From assembly GCA_029964075.1 (NCBI GenBank), contig CM057149.1:24194197-24258196 (forward strand): a stretch of DNA of 64,000 nucleotides. Direction: 5' to 3'. A model generated the notes under the pieces. The model was not told the origin of the DNA and did no database searches. It was given only the letters and a program-made list of their open reading frames with translations. A program made the translations under genes and the position numbers. Source of the DNA: Patiria pectinifera. Its lineage: Eukaryota > Echinodermata > Asteroidea > Valvatida > Asterinidae. This document shows positions 35,539-46,429 of the stretch, one piece after another. Each line of letters starts with the position of its first letter. Position 1 is the stretch's first letter.

Positions 35539-36754
35539 TTAGTGCAGCTTTCGCTATGATCTGCTGTGCATGATGACGCGATGTGCTGGTATTATGTATA
35601 CCTCAGCTGGCAGAATGAATTCGACTCCAGCGCTTCACAGACAGGCAATTGCCAGCACCATGTCATCCTGCTCTTATTACGGGGTGAGACCCCCCAATCG
35701 AAAAAAACCACGAATTCACCTTTTTCCTATATATGTGACTTTTAGCCGAGACATTTAAAAACCTGAAGATGAAGAAAATACTGACACCAGGTGAGATGAA
35801 TAAATGTTACTGTGTGAGAATTTAGTGAATAACGAAACATATGCAGAGTATGTGTTTATCTTAATATTCTACAGTATGCGAGCGCCGTAAACTTTGCGTT
35901 AGCATAGTTGTTGATACATTACTATTATTATTCTCACAAAGATTAAGTGTGCAATTAAGGTGCACATCATATCGTGTTATATACACATTGATCGCACAAT
36001 AGTTTTTCGTCGACATGACCCCGACGATTTAAAGGGAATGTACAACATTTGCTTTTGCTGAAATTTTCAGAATTAAATCATGATTTGGAGGATAAGAATG
36101 TTATAGGAAATATTATTAACTGACTTGTTTCACGTTTTCGGCTTGTAGATGCTGGGGAATCCAATGAAACCAATCATGTTCTTGTAGTCTGGTTCCCTGA
36201 CCTCACTTAAAATGAAACGGACGGAGCAATTTATAGACTTTGGGAATTGTAAGGTTACGTCAGAGAATCAGTCTAACAGGCATAATGATAATAAATAAGA
36301 ACACCAATAAATAAAAGAGAAATCCTCATATATTGGATACAAAATTAAACAGTAAAAGGAAAAAAAGCAAACTATTACAGAATTTAATTAAAGGGGAGGG
36401 AGGGTGGGAAGAAAATTGTTGAAGGCAGTGCTGCTGCGGCTTGAATCAAAATGAAGTTGATCGCAGTTGCCTTCACAATATAAACCCTTTTCATGACACA
36501 TAGAGACAATACTAATCATTTAACTGGTTGCTATGCAAAACCATCTGTTTCCATGACTCATGAGGGAGAGTACTTGGAAACAGGATGTGGGGGACCTCCC
36601 ATGTGGGGGCCATTGACCAACACTGACCATGAGTTGTGTTGTGGTAAGTGTTGTTTGTGCATCAAATGTATATTGTCTCTTGTAGTTCAATAAAACAAAA
36701 ATCATCCTTGATTTTTTTCCGAAAAAAGTTTGAATCTCATTAATAATAACGGGT

Positions 36755-37095
36755 TCTTAAATATAGCGCTTTTATAACTACGATCATGCAAAGCTAGCGC
36801 TTTACATTATTATTACCCCTGATCATCACTGGCCCAATAACAAAAATGATTCCAAATACCATTGCAACTCTCTGGGGAGCATATAGACCTCGATGCAGCT
36901 ATTTCGGAGCAAGGGAGCTAAAATCAATCACAGTAACCACCTCTGACCTCACAGTTACACATTTACTCCACTATGATTGGGGAGAAGTGCCTTGTTCAAG
37001 GGCACGCGTGCCACAACTCGAGACTGGACTCGAACCCACAACCTGCAGAATTACCCGCAGACCACGAACTCAATGCCCCAGACCACAACGCCATG
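36755..37095 (-). mobile_element. tRNA-derived SINE, minus strand
   Basis: Read on the minus strand, it starts with a tRNA-like head near 37095 carrying the B box GGGTTCGAGTCC (complement of 37028-37039). The core GCCCTTGAACAAGGCACTT follows. The tail near 36760-36815 contains TAAAGCGCTAGCTTTG-type sequence. The core and tail are close to those of the SINE at 26742. Confidence 0.7.
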
Positions 37096-37603
37096 GCATT
37101 CAAACGCAATTGTAAAATTGGTTGAGTATTAATACACTCAAGAAAAGAGTTTTTACCCCCCCCCCAATAAAAAATACCATGCTGCGCCACTATGTCTATC
37201 TTTGCTCTGCATTTCAGCTTTCGCGCAGGTGTAATTATAGTACACGCATGAGTACAACCATGTGCTCAGTCCGACTAAAAAGAGCAAACTACAAAGTCTT
37301 CATGTGATAACACTATCATAACACTGTCATAGTCACATAATAGACCTGGATCAAAATTTAATGAGAGCCACAGAAGTACGAGCTACAGTTTTTGTTTTTT
37401 GAAAACCCATCAAGTTCATGACCCTCAAAATGCTCTATAAAACCGGAGAATTTTAGAGCAATGCAAACTGTGACTTGGCAGGGCCTATGACCTATAGACC
37501 TTTCTTTTGTTTGTAAACATTGGCGCCATTTTATATGGGCTGCCTCAAGCGCATAAATAGAAGCCGTGGTTGCCAACATATTTTCCCCCAAAAAGTCCCC
37601 ATA

Positions 37604-37775
37604 AAGCCCGGTTCATAATTCACGCGAATGCGAATTTGACGTCATGAAACATTCGCTGCGAAATTCGCCCGAGTTGAAATGTGTTCAACTTTTGCGAATT
37701 CGCAGCGCGAATACTTGCCATGACGTCACAGATTCGCGTTCGCTTTCGCTTTCGCATGAAGTATGAACCGGGCTT
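37604..37775. mobile_element. Foldback MITE with AAGCCCGGTTCAT ends
   Basis: Inverted arms AAGCCCGGTTCAT and ATGAACCGGGCTT are followed by GCGAATGCGAATTTGACGTC and its approximate complement near 37720. The element is 172 bp and contains two GACGTCA palindromes. Non-coding. Confidence 0.75.
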
Positions 37776-37805
37776 AACGCCCTCAATACAAAGTAAAAAG
37801 GCATG

Positions 37806-38318
37806 TTAAAGGGAATATACATCATTTGCTTTTGCTGTAATTTTCAGAAATGGATGGAATTGGGGGGTTGGAAATATATAGCAAATATAGTTACACTGAC
37901 TTTTTTGAGGTTTTGGGTTCAAATATGCTATAAAAACCAAGAAAAACAATCATTTTCCGGTAGTCTGGTTCCCTGACTCCATATAAGAAGAAACAGAGCA
38001 GTTTACATACATTCGGGGAATTGTAAGGTCAGGGAACCAGTCTAGCTGGCTTGTACCCGTTCATAGATGTGTAAGATTGCATACAAGTGCGATGGTCAAT
38101 TGGGGCCAGTATTTAAAAAGAAGCCAGTGTTTTCCAACGCCGACCAGCGTTGGAAATTGATACAAAAATACCACTTTTCTTGAAAATGACAGTATACCAG
38201 GTGCCATGATTTTACAGGATGCTTTACACTGTCATTCACTAACAGTCCAGCAAGGTATTTCAAAATGATTTGGTAGTTTTATTTTTTGATGTTTGCAAAT
38301 GTTGTATTTTCCCTTTAA
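37806..38318. mobile_element. TTAA-flanked MITE, second full copy
   Basis: Nearly identical along its length to 28079-28571, with one extra segment near 38115-38140 (GCCAGTGTTTTCCAACGCC). TTAA lies on both sides, with AGGGAATATAC-type ends. The closeness of the two copies indicates recent activity of the family. Confidence 0.8.
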
Positions 38319-38823
38319 GGAATAATATTGAACTTGCTCAGTGTAGCTTTGTTGAAAATGTTGTATTGCCAACAATTAATAATATGTTGGTTATCTGTAA
38401 TAACGCTCTTCATTTCTCCTTTAACCCTACTCCCGAGCAGGGGTAAAAAAATCTCGGGGAAAAGCTTTTCCCCGGGAATTCCCCGGGGATTTTTTTGTAG
38501 TGTGAACAGACCGACCGAAATTCCCCGGCAATTTCCCGGGGAATTGCCGGGGAATTCGTCTAGTGTGAAAGCCCGGGAGCTCTCATCTCTATGTGTCCAA
38601 GGTCATCTGGCTGTGCGCTTTGGCCAGTTTACATGGGGTTCTTTTGACCACAAAGGATTTGATATGGGCGTTCCATTTATGGTATAGATAACGGGTCCAC
38701 TGCCGAGTTCACTGCAGGTGACCTCTTGGGCTCACGATTAACAGATAATCTGCATCGATCGTCATCGAGTAGCCCACACATGCAGAATTTCACCCAACTG
38801 AAATTGACTCACTGCATGCAGCT

Positions 38824-38898
38824 GCCGTCAGAAGACCTATAGTTGGAACAGGACGCCGTCAGAAGCCCTATAGTTGGAACAGTGGTGAAACCGAGCAA
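38824..38898 (+). promoter_or_regulatory. Candidate 5' untranslated exon end of the first MCT gene
   Basis: A strong donor (CAAG|GTGAGT) at 38898-38899 closes a stretch holding a 28-base tandem duplication (GCCGTCAGAAG...GGAACAG at 38824-38851 and 38855-38882, one base different). The coding start at 39915 lies just after an acceptor-like CTTTTCAG (39902-39909), which implies an upstream non-coding exon. Linking the two is inference; the 5' end is not determinable by eye. Confidence 0.3.
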
Positions 38899-39914
38899 GG
38901 TGAGTTTAAGCGTGTTTTAATTCGTTGCCTTTAGGTCGGTTAATAGGATCATGGAGGAAGAAAAATAGTAGGATCTGCTTTCACAGAGATCATGTGAATG
39001 ATTTCATTGTTTGTTTGCTTGCTGGCCATAATATCTGTCCCGTGCTCATAGACTCGAACGCTCGAACAGAGCATGGAGCTATGTAACCTATTTAGCATAT
39101 TACATAAGATCCATTGTCGTTTCAGTGTCATGTTTTAGTGACTATGAAAAGTTTACAGCCTGTAGCATGTAGCCAAAAGCTGCCGGCATGCATGAAGACA
39201 AGGAATAAAGGGATATACCTGGGATCAAAAAGTTGTTTCCCAAAATGTCTTCTTTTGTTGAAAAGTGTTCTTTGTTTCCTGCAGTGTTTTGTACTTTAAT
39301 ATGTTGGCCATGTGGTTGCAAAGGCCGATTTGTAAAGGTATACATTATAATCATGCACACGGACATGTTGATGTTCGTGGGCGAAATCTTTATAAATCAA
39401 TCGTTTTGATGACCGTATCTTCATGCGTGCGCGGCTTGATTACAATTAACACCCAACAGTTCGATTTTTCGGGGACAAAATTGTGACCCCCTTGCATGGT
39501 TCTCGCAAGAATAACACACAAACGCCCAGTGTTTAAAGGATGGTTGTGTGGACGTATATACTCTTCAAATTTAAATGCTCTAATTTCTATTTGATTTCAC
39601 TTCGTTTTAAATGCGTTTTGTAGCCCAATTGGGCGCATTCCAGGCCGAAATATTCTTTTAAATCAACGGGCTGCACACAAATCAAGGTCCAGACTATGAC
39701 CTAGCTGTACAAATATTTGACTTGGTAAGGTTGTGGAAATGTTATCGTTAGGCTCATTACGTATTGATTCTGTGCTGAACGTCATCAGTTTACCACTTTG
39801 CAGCGCAGGGTTGTATGATCCAGGGAATTCGGTGGATGAAACATTTTTAAAATTGGATGGCATATGTAGCTATTTACCATATACCTTATTGATTCGCACA
39901 TCTTTTCAGCAATC

Positions 39915-42900
39915 ATGCCTCTCCTTCGAGGCCGAAAGCTGCACTTCTTGCATCGGAGCAGTTCCGCAGATCGAGTAGATAGTGTCCACGGGATTGTGAT
40001 CGTTTGCACGGTGTTCACCGCTCACCTTCTGTGCAGCATGATGACGAGATGTGCTGGTGTCCTGTACCTCAGCTGGAAGGACCAATTCGGCTCCAGTGCC
40101 TCACAGACAGGGGCCATTGCTAGCATCATATCATCCTTCTCTTACTTTGCGGGTAAGCAATCCAAAGCCCTCATTCATTTTGTAATACTGAAAATGTATT
40201 TGGTGCGGATGTAATATTGTCCGAAATTATTTTACTTGACGAAACGATAATCATCTGGGACAAGGCCTATCCTATTTTCAAATGTCGTTGGTTTATACCC
40301 TTAAGGTGTTTGCACGTAAATGGCGGATAGTTTATTTTTACAAAATGGCCAACTGAACACCAGGAAATGTGATTGCATGATTTCTTGAAGACGTTAAGTG
40401 AGAAGGGTCTCAGCAGTGACAAGGCTGGTGGCGCTCTTTGTCTGAAGAGTTCCCCCTTAGAAATCCATTTGTTTCCCTTCCAACAGCTGTCTTGGCTGGA
40501 GTGGCCTGCAATCGATGGGGATGTCGCACTACCTGGATACTTGGAGGATTCATGATGTTTGTATCCTCGCTGCTCAGTTTTTGGGCATCTCAACTATATC
40601 AGATGTACATCATTGGTGCCTTCTTGGGTAGGCTATTTGAAATTATTATCCCGAGTAAAGACAAAAAGAAAAAGAGCACGACGTAGCTCATTTTAATATA
40701 GATTGAACTTTCGCTGAAGACCTTACTTTACACATTATGTTGTTTTAAAAGAAAAAGGTTTTTTTTTTATAAAATAATAAACAAATCCAGGCGGCCTCCA
40801 AAAAGGAAGAGGGCGGGGACGAGGAACATGTTTTTTTTCCTTCGCCTTGTGTTTTATTTATTTCCCTCTTTTTGCAGGTACGGGTGTAGCACTGTGCTTT
40901 ATATCCTCCAGTATCGCTGTAGCGCAATATTACAAGAAGTATTACGCCATAGCTATGGGTTTCACGACTGCAGGTACATCCTCGGGAATGATCGTGTTCC
41001 CGCCTCTGCTTCGCCTACTGCTTGATACTTACGGATGGAGGGGAACCATGCTTATTACGGCCGGACTATCTGCAAACATATGTGTAGTTGGCGCCTTTTA
41101 CCATCCTCCCTATACAGAAAGGCGGAAAAGGATCAAACAACCTGAACCAGACGAGCAACTGGAAGTCAGCCAGACCGACAACGAATCAATTCGGATGCAA
41201 ATACATCCTAAGTCACACGAGCATGCCGGCAGACTCGACAAAAAGAAGGACAGATCTTTGCTGACACTCGTTTCAAGTCTGGCCTCAGAATTAGGACTGA
41301 ATTTGTTGCTGAGGAGTTATCGATTTACTCTCTTCTGCTTGATTGGCATGCAATTCAATATTGCGTATTCGTGCTTCCTGGTATTTCTGGTACCCCGGGC
41401 CCAGTTGTGTGGTATTGACGAGCAGACGGCACCATTTCTACTCAGTCTGTTTGGATTTTGCGGTCTGGGTGCACGGGTTGGCTCGGGCTTCTTCGTTACC
41501 CGAAAGATACCTGTTGAGGTGACATACACAATCTCTATAATTCTGATTTGTGTTGCTGCATTATGTATTCAAGCCGAGACCTACGTAGCCTTCGCTGCGT
41601 CTGCCTGCATTGTGGGCGTAGGGACCGGAGCTAACAAAGCAATGTTCATGGTATTGCAACGCAAGATCGTTGGGTTGTCCAACATGGCGTCAGGATGCGG
41701 CATATCGTACATGTTTGGCGGAATTGGGGATCTTTTAGGTCCAATTTTTGCAGGTGAGAGATTTCTGAGAGTTAGGCCTATATAATAATTCAAAATCAGC
41801 AATTACCTCTGGATAAGTCCCCGTAAGGGGGAGTACTAGTATGCGAATCACTTACCTGGGACGAAGTTTGATTGCGGTGAGCACCCCAAAGGCTGTGTGA
41901 CTCAAGGTAACACACTTTGTATAGGGTGTACAAAAAAGGTAATTCAAAAATATGTACAAGTTAATTATGAACTTTAACACTGTAAAAGTGACTCCACCTT
42001 AAATGGTATAGATCATTAGCTTTTCATTGATATCTTATCTCTTCAGTCATGGATGACCGAGCACCATTGATTTCAAACAAGGCTAATAAACCTCTGTTTC
42101 CAAGATTGCTGCATAAGTGGCGAGTAAAGCTGTCGAATGAATGCGCTGTCGCTGTGGACAGTGCTTTAAAAGGGGGTATGTTAGAGATGTTTGTGAATAA
42201 AATGGTACACAATAACGCTGTACATGATTGGTCATTCCCGAGATTTTGTTTATCATCACAAAGCCAAACACCTACTTTTTTCCCTAGTTTACCTGATTCA
42301 GTGGCGAAATGAGCTGTCCAAAAAAGTGCGCAGTCGCAGTGGATTATATGTTGAATGGGAAGAGAAAGACAGCTGATGAAAACGTTTGAGCATAAAATAT
42401 GGAATATAATGTTCATGATTAAATAAATCATTTCAAAGTTTCGTTTTTTTGTTTACCCCTCAAAACTACCTACTGCAAAAATGAACTCAAAACTTAGCTT
42501 AGGCGTTGGCCTAACTTGGCATGGCGTTGGCTATGCCCATTGCAGGCTATGTTTTAAAGATTTTTGAAATTCCATTGCTAATTTGTGATAAAAACAAAAG
42601 ACAAATTATTTGTGAACAACATGGCTTTTAAGCAACAGCACTTCTAACATTCCCCTTTTAACGCACTGTTCACAGCTGCGACAGCGCATTCTTCCAACAG
42701 CTTAACCTATCACTTATTCAGCAAACCTGGAAAAGGTCTTTGTTGGCCTTTGTTTTGCAATCAATGGTGCTCAGTCATAAGATATGCAAATAAGGTATCA
42801 ATACTTGAAAGCTAATGCACTACTCTTTATGATGGAGCCACCTAGACATTGTACAATTTCCAAACTTGTTTTCACCATTGCCGAGACCGCAACCGAGACT

Positions 42901-43949
42901 GCAACATTACCAAGCGCGATTCCGTTCTTTAATCCGTCACATGATGACCAGTCACACGATGACAAAATGGCAGCCAATTTAAATCATGTAACGTCCTTCG
43001 TGAAACTGATTGGTTAATGTAAATGTTGCGTTCGGTGAAATCGGAGTGCCGCCCACACACCTTTCCGATGACATAGGATACGGTGAAATCGGATACGAAA
43101 AAAGGAAAACGAAAGTCATGTTTGATTTCATCTGGTCACCGGTGTGCGGTCAGATTGGTGTATTTGTGGAGTGAACCGGTTAAATCGGAAAAGTGTGCAG
43201 CGGGTTGCACGTACACTTTTTGCCGATTTTACCGGTTTAGCGGATCATCGGGCCAACGTATAGCCTATACAGAGGTGTGCGCTGAAAATTCGGACCAGAT
43301 GAAACCAAACATGGTTGCTTTTTTCGCATCCGATTTCACCGGATCCAATGTCATCGGAAACGTGTGCAGGCAGCACTCCAATTTCACCGGCCGTTAACCA
43401 ATCAGATTTACGAAGGAAGTCAGATGAGTCAAAATTGACGATGACAAATCTTATCTCCATTATCGTACGATTCTTTCAAGTCTTAGCGATAGCGAAAACG
43501 TTAGGTAAAAGACAGTTTCAGACGTGCATCTTGTACTTCTCCAATTTTCAGTGAGCACATGTACAAAATCGCCCCATAATCCTTTGCGAAAGTACGCTTC
43601 GTATGCAAATCACTTCTTTGGGTCAAAGGTGCAGAGCATTAAAGGTCGCATGCAAATAAGTAGACTTTATGCAAATCGCTCAGTGTAAACAAAGAAAGGT
43701 CAAAATTAGCATCTAAGAAAACTTGGAAACAACATTAAAGATTTGATAAAAACAACTTGGCAATCCACTGATTATACATCTCTTCTCGTTAAAGGCATGC
43801 TGTACGACAAAACAGGAAACTTCACCGCTGTATTCTACGTCTTGGCTGGTCTGGTCGCTGCTTCCGCCCTGCAAATGTTGCTTTTGCCGTTGCTGGGGAA
43901 GATTGAGCCGGGTCTTAAAGAGAAGGAAGACCAGCCAGCGGCGGTTTAG
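39915..43949 (+). CDS. Monocarboxylate transporter-like protein (MFS, SLC16 type), copy 1
   Basis: Four exons, 39915-40152, 40487-40627, 40878-41753 and 43795-43949, all joined in phase 1, encode 469 residues. Hydrophobicity fits 12 membrane spans with a charged loop in the middle (residues about 205-255, ERRKRIKQPEP...KKKDR). The MCT signature after span 4 is clear: AQYYKKYYAIAMGFTTAGTSSG. TM8 has the conserved arginine context FGFCGLGARVGSGFF. Other family marks are NRWGCR in the first half and YGWRG before span 5. The usual N-terminal DGGWGW motif is replaced by VDSVHGIVIV, so substrate class is uncertain. MCT-family proteins carry lactate, ketone bodies, aromatic amino acids or other small acids across the plasma membrane. 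An acceptor six bases before the ATG indicates an upstream non-coding exon. It is the intact sibling of the copy at 46430-59740. Confidence 0.9.
42991..43420. mobile_element. Foldback element in MCT copy 1 intron 3
   Basis: Outer arms ACGTCCTTCGTGAAACTGAT and its near complement around 43400-43420 are followed inward by GGTGAAATCGGAGTGC and GCACTCCAATTTCACCGG. Further inward are CCGATGACATAGGATACGGT and the complementary block at about 43330-43360. Central CCGGTTAAATCGG motifs also pair. It is about 430 bp and non-coding; open frames through it are shadows of the palindrome. Confidence 0.72.
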
Positions 43950-46429
43950 CTGTTCTCTGTCCCAGTCTTCTGTCTAGTCTTCAGTTGCATCAAGTACGTT
44001 GGCAAATGCTGGCAACAGACTTAGACGTAGATCTAGAAACTTTGTTCTGATATGCTAAGTTTTTTGCCGTTATACGAAACTACTGAAATCCAAAACAAAA
44101 AGCATTGATACAAATCAAGTTAATGACTGATTTGAAAAGATCGGTTGATTGATCCGCCCACTGTGTATCTGTAAGTCACGTAATTATTGTATGCCTTCAA
44201 AATTTCATGCTAATTGATGTTTTTTGTTCAAGTTGAAATGCACCTATATGCCCCGTTTACCTACATATAAGTCTTCGAAATGTCATTTGAATGGGTGTTT
44301 CGATGCCCTTTGGTTTTCCCGATGGAAATTACTATATTCATGAGCAAAACTGAGATATCTTCTTTAGACGAAGCACCGGTCTTGCAACTGCCTGAGCAGT
44401 GTTTTCGTTTTGGAGGTGGTCGACTCCCTCTGTTTTGGTGTAGGACAAACACGAAGAAGGCCTTATGTAAAATGTGTCACATTGAGCCACATTTTGGGTT
44501 CATTATTATTAATATTATTAATTTTTTTTGCATAAATTAGCCCGTAAGCTTGTATAGTAAAGTGCCACGTAATACATGTACCAGCAACAGCTCATTAGCG
44601 TCTTTAAGGAGGTGGTTCGGAAGCCTAACCACCCCGTACCGTGTTACCCAAGTAATACTCTTGTTAACACTTGACTTGAAATGAAAACCCTATTTGTGCT
44701 AGTGTGCTCCCAAATAATATCATAATAATTATTGCAGCTTTTGATAAATTTCTTCAAACTGTAAAAAAACGTAGGACACTCTTTCATAACTTCCTTACTC
44801 TGAATCGGTGTGATATGCAACTTTTCAAGTTATGAGGGAAACCAACCTGTCAATCAAGGTGCAACAAGTTCGACTGGAGTTCAAGCAGGGATTGTTTTCA
44901 CATTGCTGTGCAAGTGACATCAAGACTAACTAGTAATTGGAAAATGGTGTTTGATCGAACTTGCTCCTTCAGTTCAATCTGCCTCTGTGCCGTCGTCAGA
45001 GTTTCTTGTGAAGAAACGTTTTGCTATTAAGTTGTTTGCTTGAATCTTACATTGTTATGTATGTGAGCTGATATTGTAACAGATTATTTAGGAAAATTTT
45101 AAATTCTGTTTCTGGAACCGTAAATAATAATAACATGAAATGCACGTGTTTTGATGGGGCGATATTTTCATTTTTTTCACGAAGAACCAAATGTCCGAAG
45201 CAGACAAGTACAATTTTTTTTGTACTATCACTATCAATGGTGAAACAAGGGTATTTCAATGGAAAAGGGCAGTCTTTAGAAAATATTGGGGGGGGGGTCA
45301 ATACCCCCCCCCACCCCGCTGGCTACGCCTATATATGCTAAAAGTAAAAAGGTCTTGCGGCGAGCTTCCGGAAACCTCAAGTATGGAACGCCAAAGTTGC
45401 CTTCGACAGTTCGATGGAATGATGAGTTTGCCGAATGAAATGACGAGTTGTGCCGAATGGAATGATGAGTCTGACGATCGAATGAAGAGTCTGATGAATG
45501 GAGTGATATATTGAAGGCAGCTTTGGCGTTCCATATTCGCGCGGCTCGGCTATGGGCATTTCACATGGGGTTGCCCTTTCTCTTGCTATATTTTTTTGGC
45601 AAGATGATTTCTAGCCGTAACCACCTGAAGAAACATTCATTTTGGAATTGTATCTTGTATTCTTCAAGCAAAAAAATATGAAAATGTACACGGGGATGGG
45701 TGAAACGAATTTTATTTACGACCTTTCACATCCTAAATTGTTCGTTCCTAGGTCTCATGAGAACGAGAATGTATATATCGTTGCCAAGATTGATACCTAT
45801 ATATACCAACAGCGGGATAGGTTCTAGATTAAGATGAGCTGGCTTAAGCAGATAGTGGGTGCACCTTTCCATGATCAATTTGAGATCTGTTTCGTAACTA
45901 CTCATGAGTTCTATAAGTATACGTTCACATAACTCAGAAACCTAAGGCATCGTGGTCTTCTATGTCAATTTCAGTTTCCACCTAATCACTACAAATTTCA
46001 GATTTTTCCATCTACGTACACCGATTTAGGGGTAGGCCCCTATGCTTCCGTAAGTTGCACTAGCTTAGTCCGCATTCATTTTGGATTTTCGGAAGTGAGA
46101 GGTCAATTTTTGGCACGATATTTCTCTGTCATGTCAAGCGATTTATCAATTTCCGCAAATTAATATGCTGGTCTTATGCAAAAAGCCTTTTTTTTGGTTG
46201 GGGGGATTTTCTTAAGAAATCAATAAACCAAATTAATTGCAAATTCAGGAACGTTTATACATTAAGTTTCCCATTCAAGGGTTCCGAAGGGCGCCACCGC
46301 CGGGGCGGGGGTGGGGAGGGTTGAACCTTCAGGCTCTATGGCACTGACTTTAGTGATAATGATAGACCAGTTGACGCGTGACTGAGATTGGGATACAGGC
46401 AGGACAGAGTCCACCCAAAAACAGTCCCA
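43950..46429. other. Spacer between the two MCT genes
   Basis: No coding exon. It contains the MCT copy 1 3' region. Hairpin-rich segments lie at 45370-45540, where GGAACGCCAAAG is repeated inverted with several GAATGATGAGT-type units between. A G/C run with the end of a hAT-like element (GCTGGCTACGCC) lies at about 45290-45330. A short repeat at 46080-46150 is shared with 33280-33360. An acceptor-like ATACAG at 46393-46398 precedes the next gene. Confidence 0.55.

Larger units (their letters stand above)
34028..35683 (+). pseudogene. Dead first exon of an MCT-like transporter, split by transposons
   Basis: Two segments, 34028-34112 and 35542-35683, together align with exon 1 of the intact MCT gene at 39915-40152. 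Shared stretches include AGATCGAGTAGATGGTGTCC (one base different) and TTCACAGACAGG. An in-frame stop occurs in the first part (TTC TAG near 34050). Small deletions and insertions break the frame around CATGATGACGCG and again after TATACCTCAGCTGG, so this copy cannot encode the transporter N-terminus. A GTGAG donor-like sequence survives at about 35684. Exons 2-4 of this copy were not found. The break between segments is the TTA-flanked element at 34113-35538. Confidence 0.82.
35684..38740. other. Repeat-filled spacer upstream of the first MCT gene
   Basis: It contains a partial TTAA-flanked MITE (36029-36275), a minus-strand SINE (36755-37095), a foldback (37604-37775), a full TTAA-flanked MITE (37806-38318) and a GC-palindrome cluster (38440-38580, CCCCGGGGAATT-type motifs). 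No coding exon is recognised. Confidence 0.65.

Noticed and set aside
37020-37080. Possible tRNA gene on the minus strand
   Set aside because: The B box belongs to a SINE that continues into the GGCAAGGCACTT-type core.
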